From Odobenus rosmarus divergens (lineage: Eukaryota > Chordata > Mammalia > Carnivora > Odobenidae), in contig NW_004450398.1 in assembly GCF_000321225.1 (NCBI RefSeq), positions 1,910,340 to 1,974,339 on the forward strand: a stretch of DNA of 64,000 nt, written 5' to 3'. The position numbers and the translations under genes were made by a program. Of the stretch, positions 10,701 to 23,700 are shown one piece after another (position 1 is the first letter of the stretch; every line of letters starts with the position of its first letter). Under the pieces are notes generated by a model. It saw nothing but the letters and a program-made list of their open reading frames with translations, searched no databases and was not told where the DNA came from.

Positions 10701-13700
10701 GGTAAGTTACCGGTTCCAAAATCTGAGTGCATATCAAGCAGATGAGAGGCTGGGCTCATATCCCTAAACCAACAGAGTGGTTTGTAATAGGGAGGGAAGG
10801 AGGGAGGGCGGGAGGGCTAGCTTAAAATAAAAATGGGCAAAGAGAGGGGATTCTGGAAAGTTGTTAACATACAGTTAGGTGGGGGAAGCGGGTTACAAAA
10901 CATGGCCATGGTGACTCTTATAAATGTGTCAGTGTGGGTATCTGGAAAGACACACGCCAAAGTGTCAACTATAGCTGTTCCTTTTTACCTTTGTACTTTC
11001 TAAATTTTCTCAAAAAAACATGAAAAATAAGGGGGAAAACAATAGAAACTAAAAAACAATGAATATCAATATTAGCACTATAAAAACACAAAAAGCATGC
11101 GTGTGTTTGGATATGTGTAACATTTTTCTAATACCTAAAGGAAAATATTAAAATTCCGATTGACAAATACAGGGCCAACAGCTGTCAAAGAAATTACTGA
11201 AATTCACTAATTAAGAGGGCTCACCGAGCCAGTCTCAGAGGAAGGGTAATTCCACCGGAACAAGGGGGTTGCAGTGGGGGATCAGGGCTATCAGGCCCTG
11301 CTTCTCGCCGGTGCTGCGGACCCCAGGACCGGGGCTCCCATCTGGATCCAGCAGTTTCCTTCCCACGCACGGCCTCCCGCGGAACCCAGGCGATGGGAGG
11401 GGGGCCCTCACCTCCAGGCAGGCCAGGTGCACGTCCTTTATGATGCAGCCCGTGCTGGTCACCACTTGCTGCTTTAGGAGCAGGCAGCTCAGCTCCAGCG
11501 TCGCCAACCGGATCTTCCCATCTGCAGGGGAAAGCAGGGTCAGCCTCGCACAGCCTGGCGGGAAGGCCTTAGACACAGTTTCTTGCCTTGCCCACTTTGA
11601 GGTTAACAGGTCAGCTGACGGCCCTTGACATCCAGTGGGGACACAGAGGGAACTCACATGCCAACCCCTTCCCAATTACAATAGAATGTTCCATCCAAAA
11701 CGCCCACACCAAATACTCACCTGCACTCCCTTTATCACTGGAAAGGAGGCAGGAAAAAGATTATTACTAATTATTCCTGAAGGTGGGGAAAGTGGCCATC
11801 TGTGGTTGCTTTCCTTGGCTGGGTTCCCTCCCCTTTTCAGGAAAAAGCACTACTCTTTCCTTTGGAGAATCACCAACCCCACTCTTGGGTCTCTAATTTG
11901 GGTGGGGCCAGTCCCTTTGCTCCGTCCCAGGGAGGGGCATATCACCCAGGCTGGTCAGGGTGCTCTATTCCTCCGGTCACAGTGACTGGGGAGGGAATGG
12001 GCAAGGGGGGCCGGTCAGAGCCAGTAAGGCTCAATTCCACAACATGCTGGGACCACTGAGCAAGAGGAGGTCTCCTCGTGCTGGGCTGAGGGCAGGACAG
12101 GAACAGTGCCGGGGCCCTGACGGGGCCTGAGCAGCACAAGCCTTATAATCCACACTGGCCACCTCTGCACCCTCGCCTGAGTTTTCCATCGTGCATCCAA
12201 GTCCACCCTTCCCATCAGACTGCCCAGAGTATGTCTCCTACAGCAAGGTCCGAACCCTGGAAGGGAAAGGGAGGGCTGGAGCTGCAGCTGGTAGTTATCC
12301 TGCTAACACACAAAGTGGGAGAGTCCAAAAATAGTCCTGAAAACATTCTTTGAGTTTCTGTATCCAGCGGTGCCTGAAGCCAGGCTCCAGAAGACTTCAA
12401 GTTACACAAGCCAGTAGTTTGTTCGTATTGTTTCAGCCTGTCTGAGTCGGGTTTCTGTCGACGGCAACCTACCTGCTACACTACTGTGAGCCAGGCACGG
12501 TGCTGGGCACGTTACAGACCCTCCCTCCAGGAGTCTCTGCAAAAACCCACTGCGGTGGGTGCTCTAAAGACTGAGGTTCGGGAAAGTGAACTGACTTGTC
12601 CAAAGTCTCACCCTGGGACTCCAGGTGCTCTGAATGCCAAGACCCACGTTGGGCACTGCTCCTAGAAGCATCTGTGGCCGCCTGACAGGAGAACAACCTG
12701 CTCTTAGGCAAACTGCTCACTGGGTCTTTAAGCACCTTTCTGGGGAGATGTCTCAATGTAAGGAGGGGCGAGGAGAGGAAGAAGTCTCCAGGCCACAGCC
12801 CTGAGGCCCTGGAAACCCCAGACGTCAGGACCGGCTACTGGGAAAAACTCAAGGTAGATGTACCACTGCACGCCTCCCTGCCCACCCCCACTTCCTGCTT
12901 CACCCATCTGGTGGGGAACGGGGGAAGGGGGAAGCGTTCACTGGGAAAGCCTGCTTGGTCTCAGCTCCGTGGCTCTGTCTCGCTCTCTAGCCCCATCAGC
13001 CCGGCACGAACACGGCTTCTGTACGGCCACCCTGCTGGCCACGCCCTCCCGCCTCCCGCCTCCCGCCTCCCACCTCCCGCTCTCTAGGGCACGGCCTCAC
13101 TCTTGCCTGCCCCTCCGCGGAATCCCACTGGCCCAGCCACTGCCCCCTGCTGCTGCCTCCAGGGAAGGGGAGTGTGATCTTCCAACCAGACCCTCCTTCC
13201 TTTGCAAGCTCCTGCCAGGTGCTGACTTCCTCCCACTGGCCCCCTCAAGGGGCTGGCTGTCCTTCCCCGCCCTGGAGGCTCCTCTCTAACATCCGGGCCA
13301 CATCCTACCTTCCCTGACCACCGAGCCACATCTGCTCAGACAGCTCCCGCCAACTGCCCCCCCAGCCACCATCCTCAGGGATGAACTCTGCTCCCTGCGC
13401 TAGATCTCTCAGTACAAAACTGACCCCACTGAGCGCCCTTGGTCCTGAGCCACACCTGTCTCTCTTGCTGCCCCTCGTCCGTGTGGGACCTGGCTCAGGG
13501 TGCCATGCTGGCTCCTGCGCTGTCACCTTGAGACACTTGTAGTGGCCCAGGGCTTGGTCCCAACATACCTCTCTTCTCTCCTGGGGCTTTAAAGATCACC
13601 CCCATGTCTGTGAGTGAGTCCCACAAGGTCAGCTCTGGTCCTGACCCCCATGAGCTCTAGATTCTATCTCCACATGGAGGCCCAGACCCCTGGGACTTCA

Positions 13701-16700
13701 AAGACCCCCAGCTGTGGCTCCTGGAAGGCAGGAGCCACATCTGTCCTGCACCTCCTGTACCCTCGTCATTTGCACACAGCGGCTGGCACTCGATAAACAT
13801 TTGTCCATGGACCCCATTCCCCAAGCCTCTATACTGTCTCCCCAAAGTCCCACTGGGCTTCTGGCCGCCTGGCAGAGCCCACGCCCTGTGACCTCTGAAG
13901 TCCTGGCCTACGACCACAACCCCCACCCCTGTCCTTCTCCTGAGCCTGACCTGGGCTCATCCCCACACTGTTCCTACTGTACAGCTCAGGGGTTCTCTCT
14001 CAACCAGGCCGCGTCTCCGTCAGGCCCATTTCTGTGCTCTCACTCACACCCTGATGGTCTCTCTCTCGCTGCCTCTACAGAGAACTGGCTTTGCCATCAG
14101 GGTTTCTCAAGCTCAGCCCTGCCGATGTTTTGGGTCAGATGATCCTCTGTCATTGGAGGCCATCCTGTGCACTAAGGATGTTCAGCAGCATCCCTGGCCC
14201 CTAGATGCCAATAGCACCCCTCCTCAAGCTGTGACAACCAAAAATGTCTCTGGACGTTGCCAAATGTCCCCCAGGGGGCAAAGTTGATCTCACTTAAGAA
14301 CCACTGTACTAGATCATTCCACCTGCTGTTTCTAGCCCTTGCCATGGTGGCAGATCCTCAGCCAAAACCTCAGAACTGGGCTGACAAGTGCCAGACACTG
14401 GGCATGTCTTGTACTCTCAAGAGCCCCCGATGCGAACCTTCCAGCCTTCCCTCATGTGCACTCTCAGCCTGGTTCACACTCAGACGGGGCCTTGTCCTTG
14501 GCAAAAGAACGGTTGGGTGTGGAAGGAGAGGAAAGACAGGGTCCAGCACAAATGCCACAGGGGAGGAAGGAGGAGGCCCCCAGGTGAAGATGCGGCTGGA
14601 CAGGATGGGATGGGGGGCCCAGGTACGCACGGCCCAGGGAGTGCCTGCCACCAGCCTGCATTCCCAGAAGGGCCAGGTCTAGAACCTAGGACTCCTGGTG
14701 CACGGCCCAGGGGCCTGGGCCCTCTACCTCCGCTGCCCCTGTGAGCAGCCACACCCCAGGCACCTGGCTGGGCTGCGTTGTTCATGATCCTGATGAGTCT
14801 CTCGGCCAGGAGATGGTTGTAGGTGGTCTTCTCGGCCGCACCAGGCACTGGGAGCTGGATTTGCTCGAGTTTCTCAGGATCCATGCCTGGAACACAGAAA
14901 GGGGCAGGCTGTCGGTGGAGTCACTCATCCAGGAAGGCGCCTCAGCGCGGGGCCGCCCTACCCTCGGCAGCCGTGGTCTATCTCCGTGATTTCTGCCATG
15001 GCTGGCACTGCCTGACCCCTCACCTACTGCAGAGTCCTCTGTGAATGGAACTTAAATCCACATATTAAAACATTTTCTATCACCGTTTGTAAAGGGGAAA
15101 TCAGCATTGCCGCAACATGGACAGTCACTGTGCAAAAGAAAAAGACAATGTTTTTACATTTTAGCCAAAGACCTGACTGACTAGCTACTACTCATCATGG
15201 TCCGAGACCTGCTCTCTTTGTTAAAAAGGGGGGATTGGCAGGTACTTAAGAGGTGCGGAAGACATACCAGCCCCAAACGGTGACAAGCTCCTAGACATAA
15301 TCGGGGGGCTCAGAACAGGGACGGAAAAGGAGTAGGTTCTGTACGGCGTGCTGCTGCACCGTCCCACGCCAGGTCTGCATGCCACCAGAGGCCACCCCTG
15401 GATCAGACACATTCCACGGTGGGGGAAATGCAGACCAAGAGGAACGGACCAGACGGAAAGGAAATTACAGTCATGCCCAAGAGTTGCACCTCAAGCTCTT
15501 GGCAGCCAACTCAAGGAGCCGGGCCCACCACTCAAACGCACAGGCGGGGGCCAGCGCTGCACTGGGCAAGGGGCGGTGTTGGCATAGAGACATCAGGCTA
15601 CATCCTACAACAGAGAGGTGCAAATACAGAGATGCCAATAGTGCGGGTCTCTCTTGAAGAGGCAAAGGAATCGTTTTTCTGCCAAGAAACACGAACAGCA
15701 TTTCAAAGACAAAAGACAAGACAGGGGAGGGGCGGCTGGGCAGAGAGAACGGGAGCGCACACAAGTCCAACTGTGACCTCAGGGTCATCTCCCCTAAAGC
15801 AGAACCTGGGGGCCAGGGCGGCAGGAGGACCTGTGCAGACTACTTCAGCAGGCCAGGTGTGCGGTGAGGGTTGCCCCAAATCCTTATCTCTCTTCTAACG
15901 TGGCTCTGGAAAAATACACTCACAGAAACAAACATTTCACTTGATCCAAGGTTGGAAAGCTGAATGGATTGTTTGTGCTGAAAGCACGTCTTTTCCTGTT
16001 ATTCTACAAAAGGGGGGAAGGTGGCACTTCTCGGAACTCTTGAAATACGGCCCCTTGAGTACTAGATGACGCTTCATTTAGAACCTTGACAAAACAGAGG
16101 AGGATAGCATTGAAGAGCTGACTGTCTGCTTCCTAAGTGACTCCTACACACACACATTGACGTAATAAACCATAACAATATATCTTGCTTTATTGAATTC
16201 CTTCCAGCTCCAAACCAAAGGCTGAGCCATGCCAAGGAGATGACACGGGTGAGGGACGGCTTGAGGGCTCGAGCTGGGTAGTTTTCACGAGCACACCTCC
16301 CTAACGTGGCTTCATCAAAAAATCCGATTGCAGAGAAAATTTAATTTGTGGATTCTATATCCCATCTTGATGCTCCATGTCCAGCTCTGAAGCGCCCTGG
16401 TTTATTGAATGGCAAGAAGAATACCAACTGAATCTTTTTGGCGGCTGTTTTTTTTCCTCAGAGATGTCAACACCACCCCCACATCTCTCTGTCCTCCCCT
16501 TTCTGGCCCTTTGGGAACTGTCAGTCAGTGGTTCTGGGGAAAAATGCTCCCTGGTTGGACCATCTCTCATCCCCCCTCAACGAGGCCAGCAGAGGGGCCC
16601 AGCTGCTGGCTCCCTCAGGAATATGGCGGTGGTCAGCAGAACCGGGATAGACTGAGACTTGAACTGGGTCTTGAATTTCCACATTTTGTCTCTTTCCTAT

Positions 16701-17753
16701 GACTGCCCCCACTCCCTGAGAATTTGTCAAAAATGAGAAAATCTGTGGCAAAATCTTCTCTCAACAGGAAGAAAAACACTCCAAGGTTATCCTGACCTCC
16801 CTCAACTAGTGGATCCACTCTCTGTGAAGAGGGGGACCCCGAGGGACAGAGACACTTCCTTCAAGAACTTCACAGGACCAGATTCCAGTGCAACCTCCTC
16901 CTCTAGCTGGAAATTAGGGCCCAGAGATGTTAAGTCACGTCTCCAAGGTAACAGAGCAAGTTGGCAGCATTGTCAGAATAGGAGGATCCCAAAGGTGGAC
17001 GAGATCCAGCTAACTTCCAAACACTATGCTGTTTGGGGGCCAACTCAGGGACAAGCTGCTCGGGTAGGAGTCTAAGGACGAGCGAGAATTTGCCTCGAGC
17101 TGCACAAGGAGCTCCTGCATGGAGTGTGGTAAAACTTCGGGAGGGCGGGGGATGGAGGGGCCCTGGAGGGAAGCGATGAAGCAGACATTGGGGTAAAGGG
17201 TCAGGCGAGGCTTACCTGCCAAGATCCCCGGAGGGCAGCTAACGGGAGATGATATGATCTGGTTGCGCTCATGCCTACTCTGGAGTGGTCTCCATTGCCC
17301 CCCAACCACTCAAGGTGATCTCTCTCCTCAAGGCACTCTCCCCAAAACAGACTTGGTGTTACAACGCATTCTATGTGAAGTGGATTTTACCACCAGCCAC
17401 TGGGGAGACAGAGAACAGGGTCGACTCCATACAACACACAGAAAAACCTTGTAAAAACAAACAAACAAAAACCCTTTGAGCATCTCTGTTCTTTCCCCAA
17501 AGTTTCTCCTGGACCAGGTGCCTCAGTTCCTTCCCCTCTCTCTTTTTTCTCCCACCACAGCCTCTAAAAGCCCCTCTGTTACTCTGAATGATCCCATCCC
17601 TGCCCTTGGCTTTCAAGGCCTGTGCAGTCATTCAAAAGCTCCAGACGTTCTTCTGGGTCCAAACAAATTAGTGGCTGAGAGTTGTTAATGAACAGGGTCG
17701 ATGTCACGATATGACAAGAATATGCATGTGAACAGGGAAATGGCACACATGTG

Positions 17754-17784
<31 letters not shown>

Positions 17785-20700
17785 CAGGTTTTTAGGCACT
17801 GAAAGGCAGATTTTGTCGCAAGCCTGACTGAGTTTCTTTGCTAGCCATTCCCGTCTGACTGAAATAAACATTGTGGATAATATATTGTCCTATTTGCTTC
17901 AACCCTTAAGTACTGAGCAACAGAGAAATTCCAAAGAAACCCAGATGTACTTCACATGGCCTGGGAAGACGCACTAGCACGTTCAGACTTCCAGCAGACC
18001 ACATGCTTCCTCGTTCCCTTCGTGCTGGGGTCAGGTCCTGCTCTGTCCAAATGACTCAGAAAGGGTCTCCCTCTGCATCGCTTCCACTCAGTGATCACAG
18101 GGTTCGGGGGAAGGCGGTGGGGTGGGGGGACTCCCAATGAATTCAAAGAGTCCAAAATAGAAGGGAAGGGTGCGGCTCCATGATGTCAGGAATCAGTTCC
18201 TAAGCTTCCCTTCTAAGTTCTGACTTCTGGATTCGGCCTCCTTAGCAGGAGCCGCCACCCAGGAGAGGGGTAGAAAAGACCCAGACCAAAGCTACATAAA
18301 AAGATGCAGACTGACACCCTGGCTAAAGAGGCCACAACAGGACCAGGTAAATGATGGGCAAAAAATGTGTTTTGTTTTGACCACGCGAGGTCTCCTTGGC
18401 TGTAGTCACATAAGCATTGCCAGCTTTGGAAAACTATAGACCAACTATTTCGAAAGCTAACCAGATGTTGGGCCAATTTCCAACGTACTTCTAGTTCTGA
18501 TTATGTGTCAGTTGAGATCCAAAATGATGGTTTGCCAGCTCTCTGCATGACGAAAGCCTCCTTTTATCCTATTACCTTTCAACCTTTCCCATACCTCTCA
18601 TCTGTGTTCCAGTAACTTCTCAGAAAACAAAACAAAACCCAAAAAGCCCGAGATTTCTCTTGGGTAAACAATGATAAATGGATGGGGCAAGAGGGTGATG
18701 GGTGGAGTGGGGGAACCTTTAAGAATACAAAAGCTGCAGAACTCACCCCCCTCCCTTGGGCCAGGCCTCTGCAGACTTGACAAAGGAGAGAAGGCTGCAT
18801 TTGCTATTACAGATATGAACCAGAATTCATTATGTGGCCCAATTGAATCACAACGAGTGCCTTCCTCCAACCGGTCAACCCTTTCCACAGTGGGATATTC
18901 ATTTCGGTGCAGCATCTAATCTATTATGATTTACTGGAAGGCCTGAGCTAACATTTGGTTTTTATTAACATTGCTTTTATGTTAAAATTGTCTTATGATG
19001 AAAAATCTATCGGAAAGAGACCATTTCATTAGGGGCCCTGCTTGGAGGGTAGAGATCTAGGGAAGAGAGGCTGAAGTGCAGCTAATTGCCTGCTGCCTGA
19101 CCAAAAAGCCAACTGACCAACCACCACCACCACCAAAAGACCCCCACCAAATACAGAACCTGTGCCCACAGGCCAGAACTGGAGCACAAACCAAAAAGCA
19201 GCTTCTTGCTAGGCAGTCTCCTTTGGCGTCCCCTGGGCAGCTGGGCCCCAGGTGGCAAACCTGAAGCCTCCAGCTTCCTCTCCAAACCTGCTCCATGGCC
19301 CATGCTCGCTGGTTCTGGAAATGACACCACCAGCCACACAGTAGCAGGGTCAGGGATCTGGGCATCATCCAGACTCCTCCCTTGGGTGCCCTCTCCCATC
19401 CAAACCAAGCAGGACTCCCCTCCCCCAGCCCTGCTCCTCTCCTTGTCTCCCCCATCTTCGAAAATGGCCCCACACAGTTGCCCAAGTGTCCCCTTCACTC
19501 TCTTGCCACATCCATCAGCTTATCCTGGCCTTAGGTCCAAAACGTTATCATAAATCCTTCTAGTTTTCTCCAGCTCTACGGCCAACACGCTGATTCAACC
19601 CACATTATCCCTTGCCGGGACTACTGCAATGGCTTCCTGCTGGGCCTCCCAGTTTCCCTCTTGCAACTCTCTCCCTCATTCCCTTCATCTATTCTCCATC
19701 CAGTAGCCAGACTGCTTCTTCAAAAATGTCCATCTGACCATGTCACTCTTTATTTAAAAATACTTCAGGGTTTCCAGGACGCCAGAGAGGCTCAACCAGT
19801 TAAGCATCCAACTCCTGATTTCGGCTCAGGTCATGATCTCAGGGTACTGGGATCGAGACCCGTGTTTGGCTCCACACTCAGCAGGGGTTCTGAGATTCTC
19901 TCTCTCCCTCTGCCCTTCCCCCCCTGCTCTCTTTCTCTCAAATAATCTTTAAAAAAGAAAAACAAAACCCTTTAGGGTTTCCCACTGCACTTGGAATAAA
20001 ATCTAAATTCCTTTTCGTGGCCTTCGAGGCCCTCTGAGATCTGGGCCCTACTCAGCAGGTCAGTGCCTCACTTTGCTTGGCCTGCTTTCTGCTCCTCAAA
20101 CCAGTGAGCTCTTTCCCACCTTATGGCCTCTGCACATGCCTGGAGCACTCTTGCCCCAGATCTGGGCAAAGTGGAATTCTACTCACCCTTCAGGCCTCTG
20201 CTCTAATGTTCATTCCTCAGGGCAGCGCCCCCGACTGCCCTGGCTAGTCACCCCTACATCCCACCACCACAGGTTTATTCTTTGTCACCACACGACTGGA
20301 TTTCTTTTCGTTCATTTGTTCACTTGATAGAGGCTCCTCAGACTTGTTCCAGCACCTACAGCAACACCTCGCACACAGTAAGTATACAGCACATACCTAC
20401 TGAATGATGAGAAAGCCCTTCAGTTTCGCCTCCTCAACAATGCCCACACCTGCCCCTATCTCTCCATCCTGCCCGTCTTCTGGCTGAACTGTCGTGAGCC
20501 CTTTCCAAGGAATGCAGAGAAGTCAGGTGGGCTCCTGGCTGCAGAGACCTTCAGCATCCCCCACGCAGCCCATAGGATGCAGTTCATGATCACTGCCCAC
20601 CGACTCCCTGCCTGCTGGCTCCAGCCCTCCCATCTCTTGGAGCACACCCTGCCCACCATCGCCCGCCACCCGCCCGCCTGACAACTGGACAGCAAGCCCA

Positions 20701-23700
20701 GTCTCAGTGGGCCTGGAGTTTGTAGCCCCCAGGCTGAGTGCACTGCCTGGCACGCAGCTGGGCCCACATGAATAACTGAGTAACTTCAAGCACAAATTCT
20801 TCATGATCGACGCAGTCTTTTGGAACCAAAGGCGATTTCAGACAAAGCAGTCACTTTCAAAAGAAGGTAAACACGGAAGCCACGCAGACTGCACAATGCT
20901 TTCCTGCCTGAACAACCTTCAGAGCTCCCGCTGTGTCAGAACACAATCAAAGCTCCTCACCGCCATGGGTCCCCACCATGTGTCCCGGCTCGCCTGTCAT
21001 GCTGCCTTCACCTCCCACCCCTCTCCCCTTGCTCCCTCCACGGCAGCCACACTCGCCTCCCTGAAAATAATGAGTTTGGTTCACCACTGGGTTCTCAATA
21101 TTAACCACAGTGCCAGGCATCGAATAAATAAGGCTTCCAAAAATCTCTGTTAGAAGGCTGAGTGAGTAAATAAATGAACAGTACTAGCAGGAAATGGAAG
21201 AAGGAATTAAACTCCCTCAATTATACACTTCCACTCTTTTAAGAAGAAACCCCCTTAGATCTCGAGGAGGAAAAGGAGGAGGAGGGGGTGGGGAGACCTC
21301 AGAAAGAAAGGGAGGCTCGCCCTGTAGGATCTCGGGAGGCTTGTGCCCTGGGGCACAGCCCTGGATGAGGGAGCGCTGCCGTGTGCGAGGACTTCCCTCC
21401 CCGGCACCCAGGAAAGCCAGCCACTGTAACAACAAAGAATTCACCCACATGCCCCTTTGGCCCTCTGGAGCCTGGCATCTTCACCCTGAAGACAGCACCT
21501 TCCCGGCCGAGGCCCCGAGCACAGGCCACCAGAAAGAGCAGTCCAGCGGCGCTGCCACGTGGCTGAGAGATGACCAGTCTGCACACTTCGGAAGAGTGTT
21601 GACCGGGTGCCAGGGGCTAAGTTGGGTACTGCAGGGGGCATTGGGAGAGACATGGTCTCTGCCTCTAGAGACTGGGCAGTCCAGAACAGGAGAGAAAACA
21701 TGGAGAGAAAAAGAGATATAAAAAGTGCCACAGGAACCCCATGGAAATTAAAAATGTCTGCTCTTCACAGGACATTGTTAGCGAATGAAAAGACAAGCCA
21801 CAGACTGGGAGGAAATCTTTGCAATACTCAACTGATAAAGGACTTGTATCCAGACAACATAAAAAAAATTTCAAAACTCAACAAAAAGAAAACGAACCAT
21901 CCACGAAAAAATGGGCAAAGGATTTGAACAATACTCAACCAAAGAAGACATGCAGAATGTCAAATGAGGCACAGAGAAAGTATCATTAGTCATTAGGAAA
22001 ATGCAAATTAAAATCACAACAGGACACTACTACGTATCTGTTAGAATGGCTAACATTAAAAAGATGGCCATATAAGTACTGGCAAGGACGTGAAGACACC
22101 AGAACATTCATAGACTGGTGATGGGATATAAATTATATAACTGCTTTGGAAAAAAATTTGGCAGTTCTTTCTTTTCTTCTCGTTCTTTCTCTCTCTCTTT
22201 CTTTTTTTTTAAATAAAATAGGCTCCACGCCCAACGCGGAACTTGAACTCCTAACCCTGAGATCAACACCTGAGATCAAGAGTCAGATGCTCTACCAACT
22301 GAGCCACCCAGGTGCCCCTGGGAGTTTTTCTTAAAAACAAATTTACAGTAATCAGATGATTCAGCCATCATATTCCTTGGTATTTACCCAAGAAAAAAGG
22401 AAATATATGTCCATAAAAGACTTGTACATAAATGTTTCTAGTAGCATATGCTTAAGAATGGGAAATAAGCCAAATGCCCATTAACAGATGAATGGATGAA
22501 CAAAACTGTGGTACATTCACACAGTAGACTGCTATTCAACAGTAAGAAGAAATGAACCACTGATACACAGAACATCATGAATCTCAAAATAATTATGCAC
22601 ACTGAAAAAAAGCCATGCCCCCCCCCAAAAAAGAGTACATACTGCATGTTTTTATTTACATAAAATTCTAGAAAGGGCAAACTAATCTACAGTGACAAGG
22701 CGTAGCCCAGTGTTGCTTGGGGAAAGGGGTGAGAGCAGAAAGGGAGGAGGGGTGACAAAGGGGCAGGAGGAAATGTTTGGAGTGATGGATACATACTCTG
22801 TCTTGATTGTGGTGATGGTTTCATGGGTGTGTACAAATGCCAAAACTTATCAAAGTGTACACTTTCAATATGTGCAGTTTACTGTAAATCGATTAGATCA
22901 CAATAAAACTTTTTCAAGCACCATGGCTTTCAGCCAAGATGGATTGGACTTACCCTCCTGATTCAAGCAACTAGAAAACTAGGCAAAATACATCAAACAG
23001 TGATTATGACACATTGGACAGGACAATAGCAGCACGGGGGGGTACCAGGCGAGAGAAGAAATGAAGGCAGTGGGCTCAGGGACTACACCAGTTCACTGTC
23101 CGAAAAGAGCATCCAGGTCTCAGCAGAGAGAGAGAAACCCCCAACAAAGGCCACGGTCTCTCTGAGATGAGATGGCAGAGTTTGGAGCTCAGATGGGCAG
23201 AGTGACTGGAACTGAGAGGAAGGAGGACTGGAGAGGAGGGGGCTGTAGAGAGAGGTATAGAGGGGTCCTTTGAGGCGTCAGCTAAGTCCTGCTCTGTGCA
23301 TGCATGGGAGGGAAGGGAATGATCTCTGGGAATGAAGCAGGTGGAACAATCCCAGGCTCACACAGGCTGAGAAGAGTTCCTGTTCCCAGCAGCCAGCATG
23401 GAAGGACCACGCAAACCATGGCCCATCAAGTATAATCCTCAGAAAGGGACCGCCTCAGTAGTGGGGCCAAGTGAGCCTGAGACTAAAGGCTGTTCTGGAC
23501 CAGCACCAACAAAGCTTGAAAGCCTCGAAAGGATCAAACCGATTCCAAGTAACTTAACCATGACCCAGGACAGAGCCCAAAACCCAAACCAGGAGAAAAA
23601 TCAATAACAGAAACATAACTAGAAATTACACAGATGATACAAAGGACAAGAATAAATCAAAGGGAGATTATAAAATATTTTAAACTGAATAAAAATAAAA

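Larger units (their letters stand above)
11522..14763 (-). other. CLEC16A intron between exons E and F
   Basis: 3.2 kb, GC-rich near 13.0 kb with a 7-bp tandem repeat. Holds an MER5A-type relic (14098-14306), an L2 end (13.6-13.8 kb), a MIR (12.5 kb) and an old unassigned repeat fragment around 12.35-12.47 kb. 11.5-12.3 kb is featureless. Confidence 0.85.
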
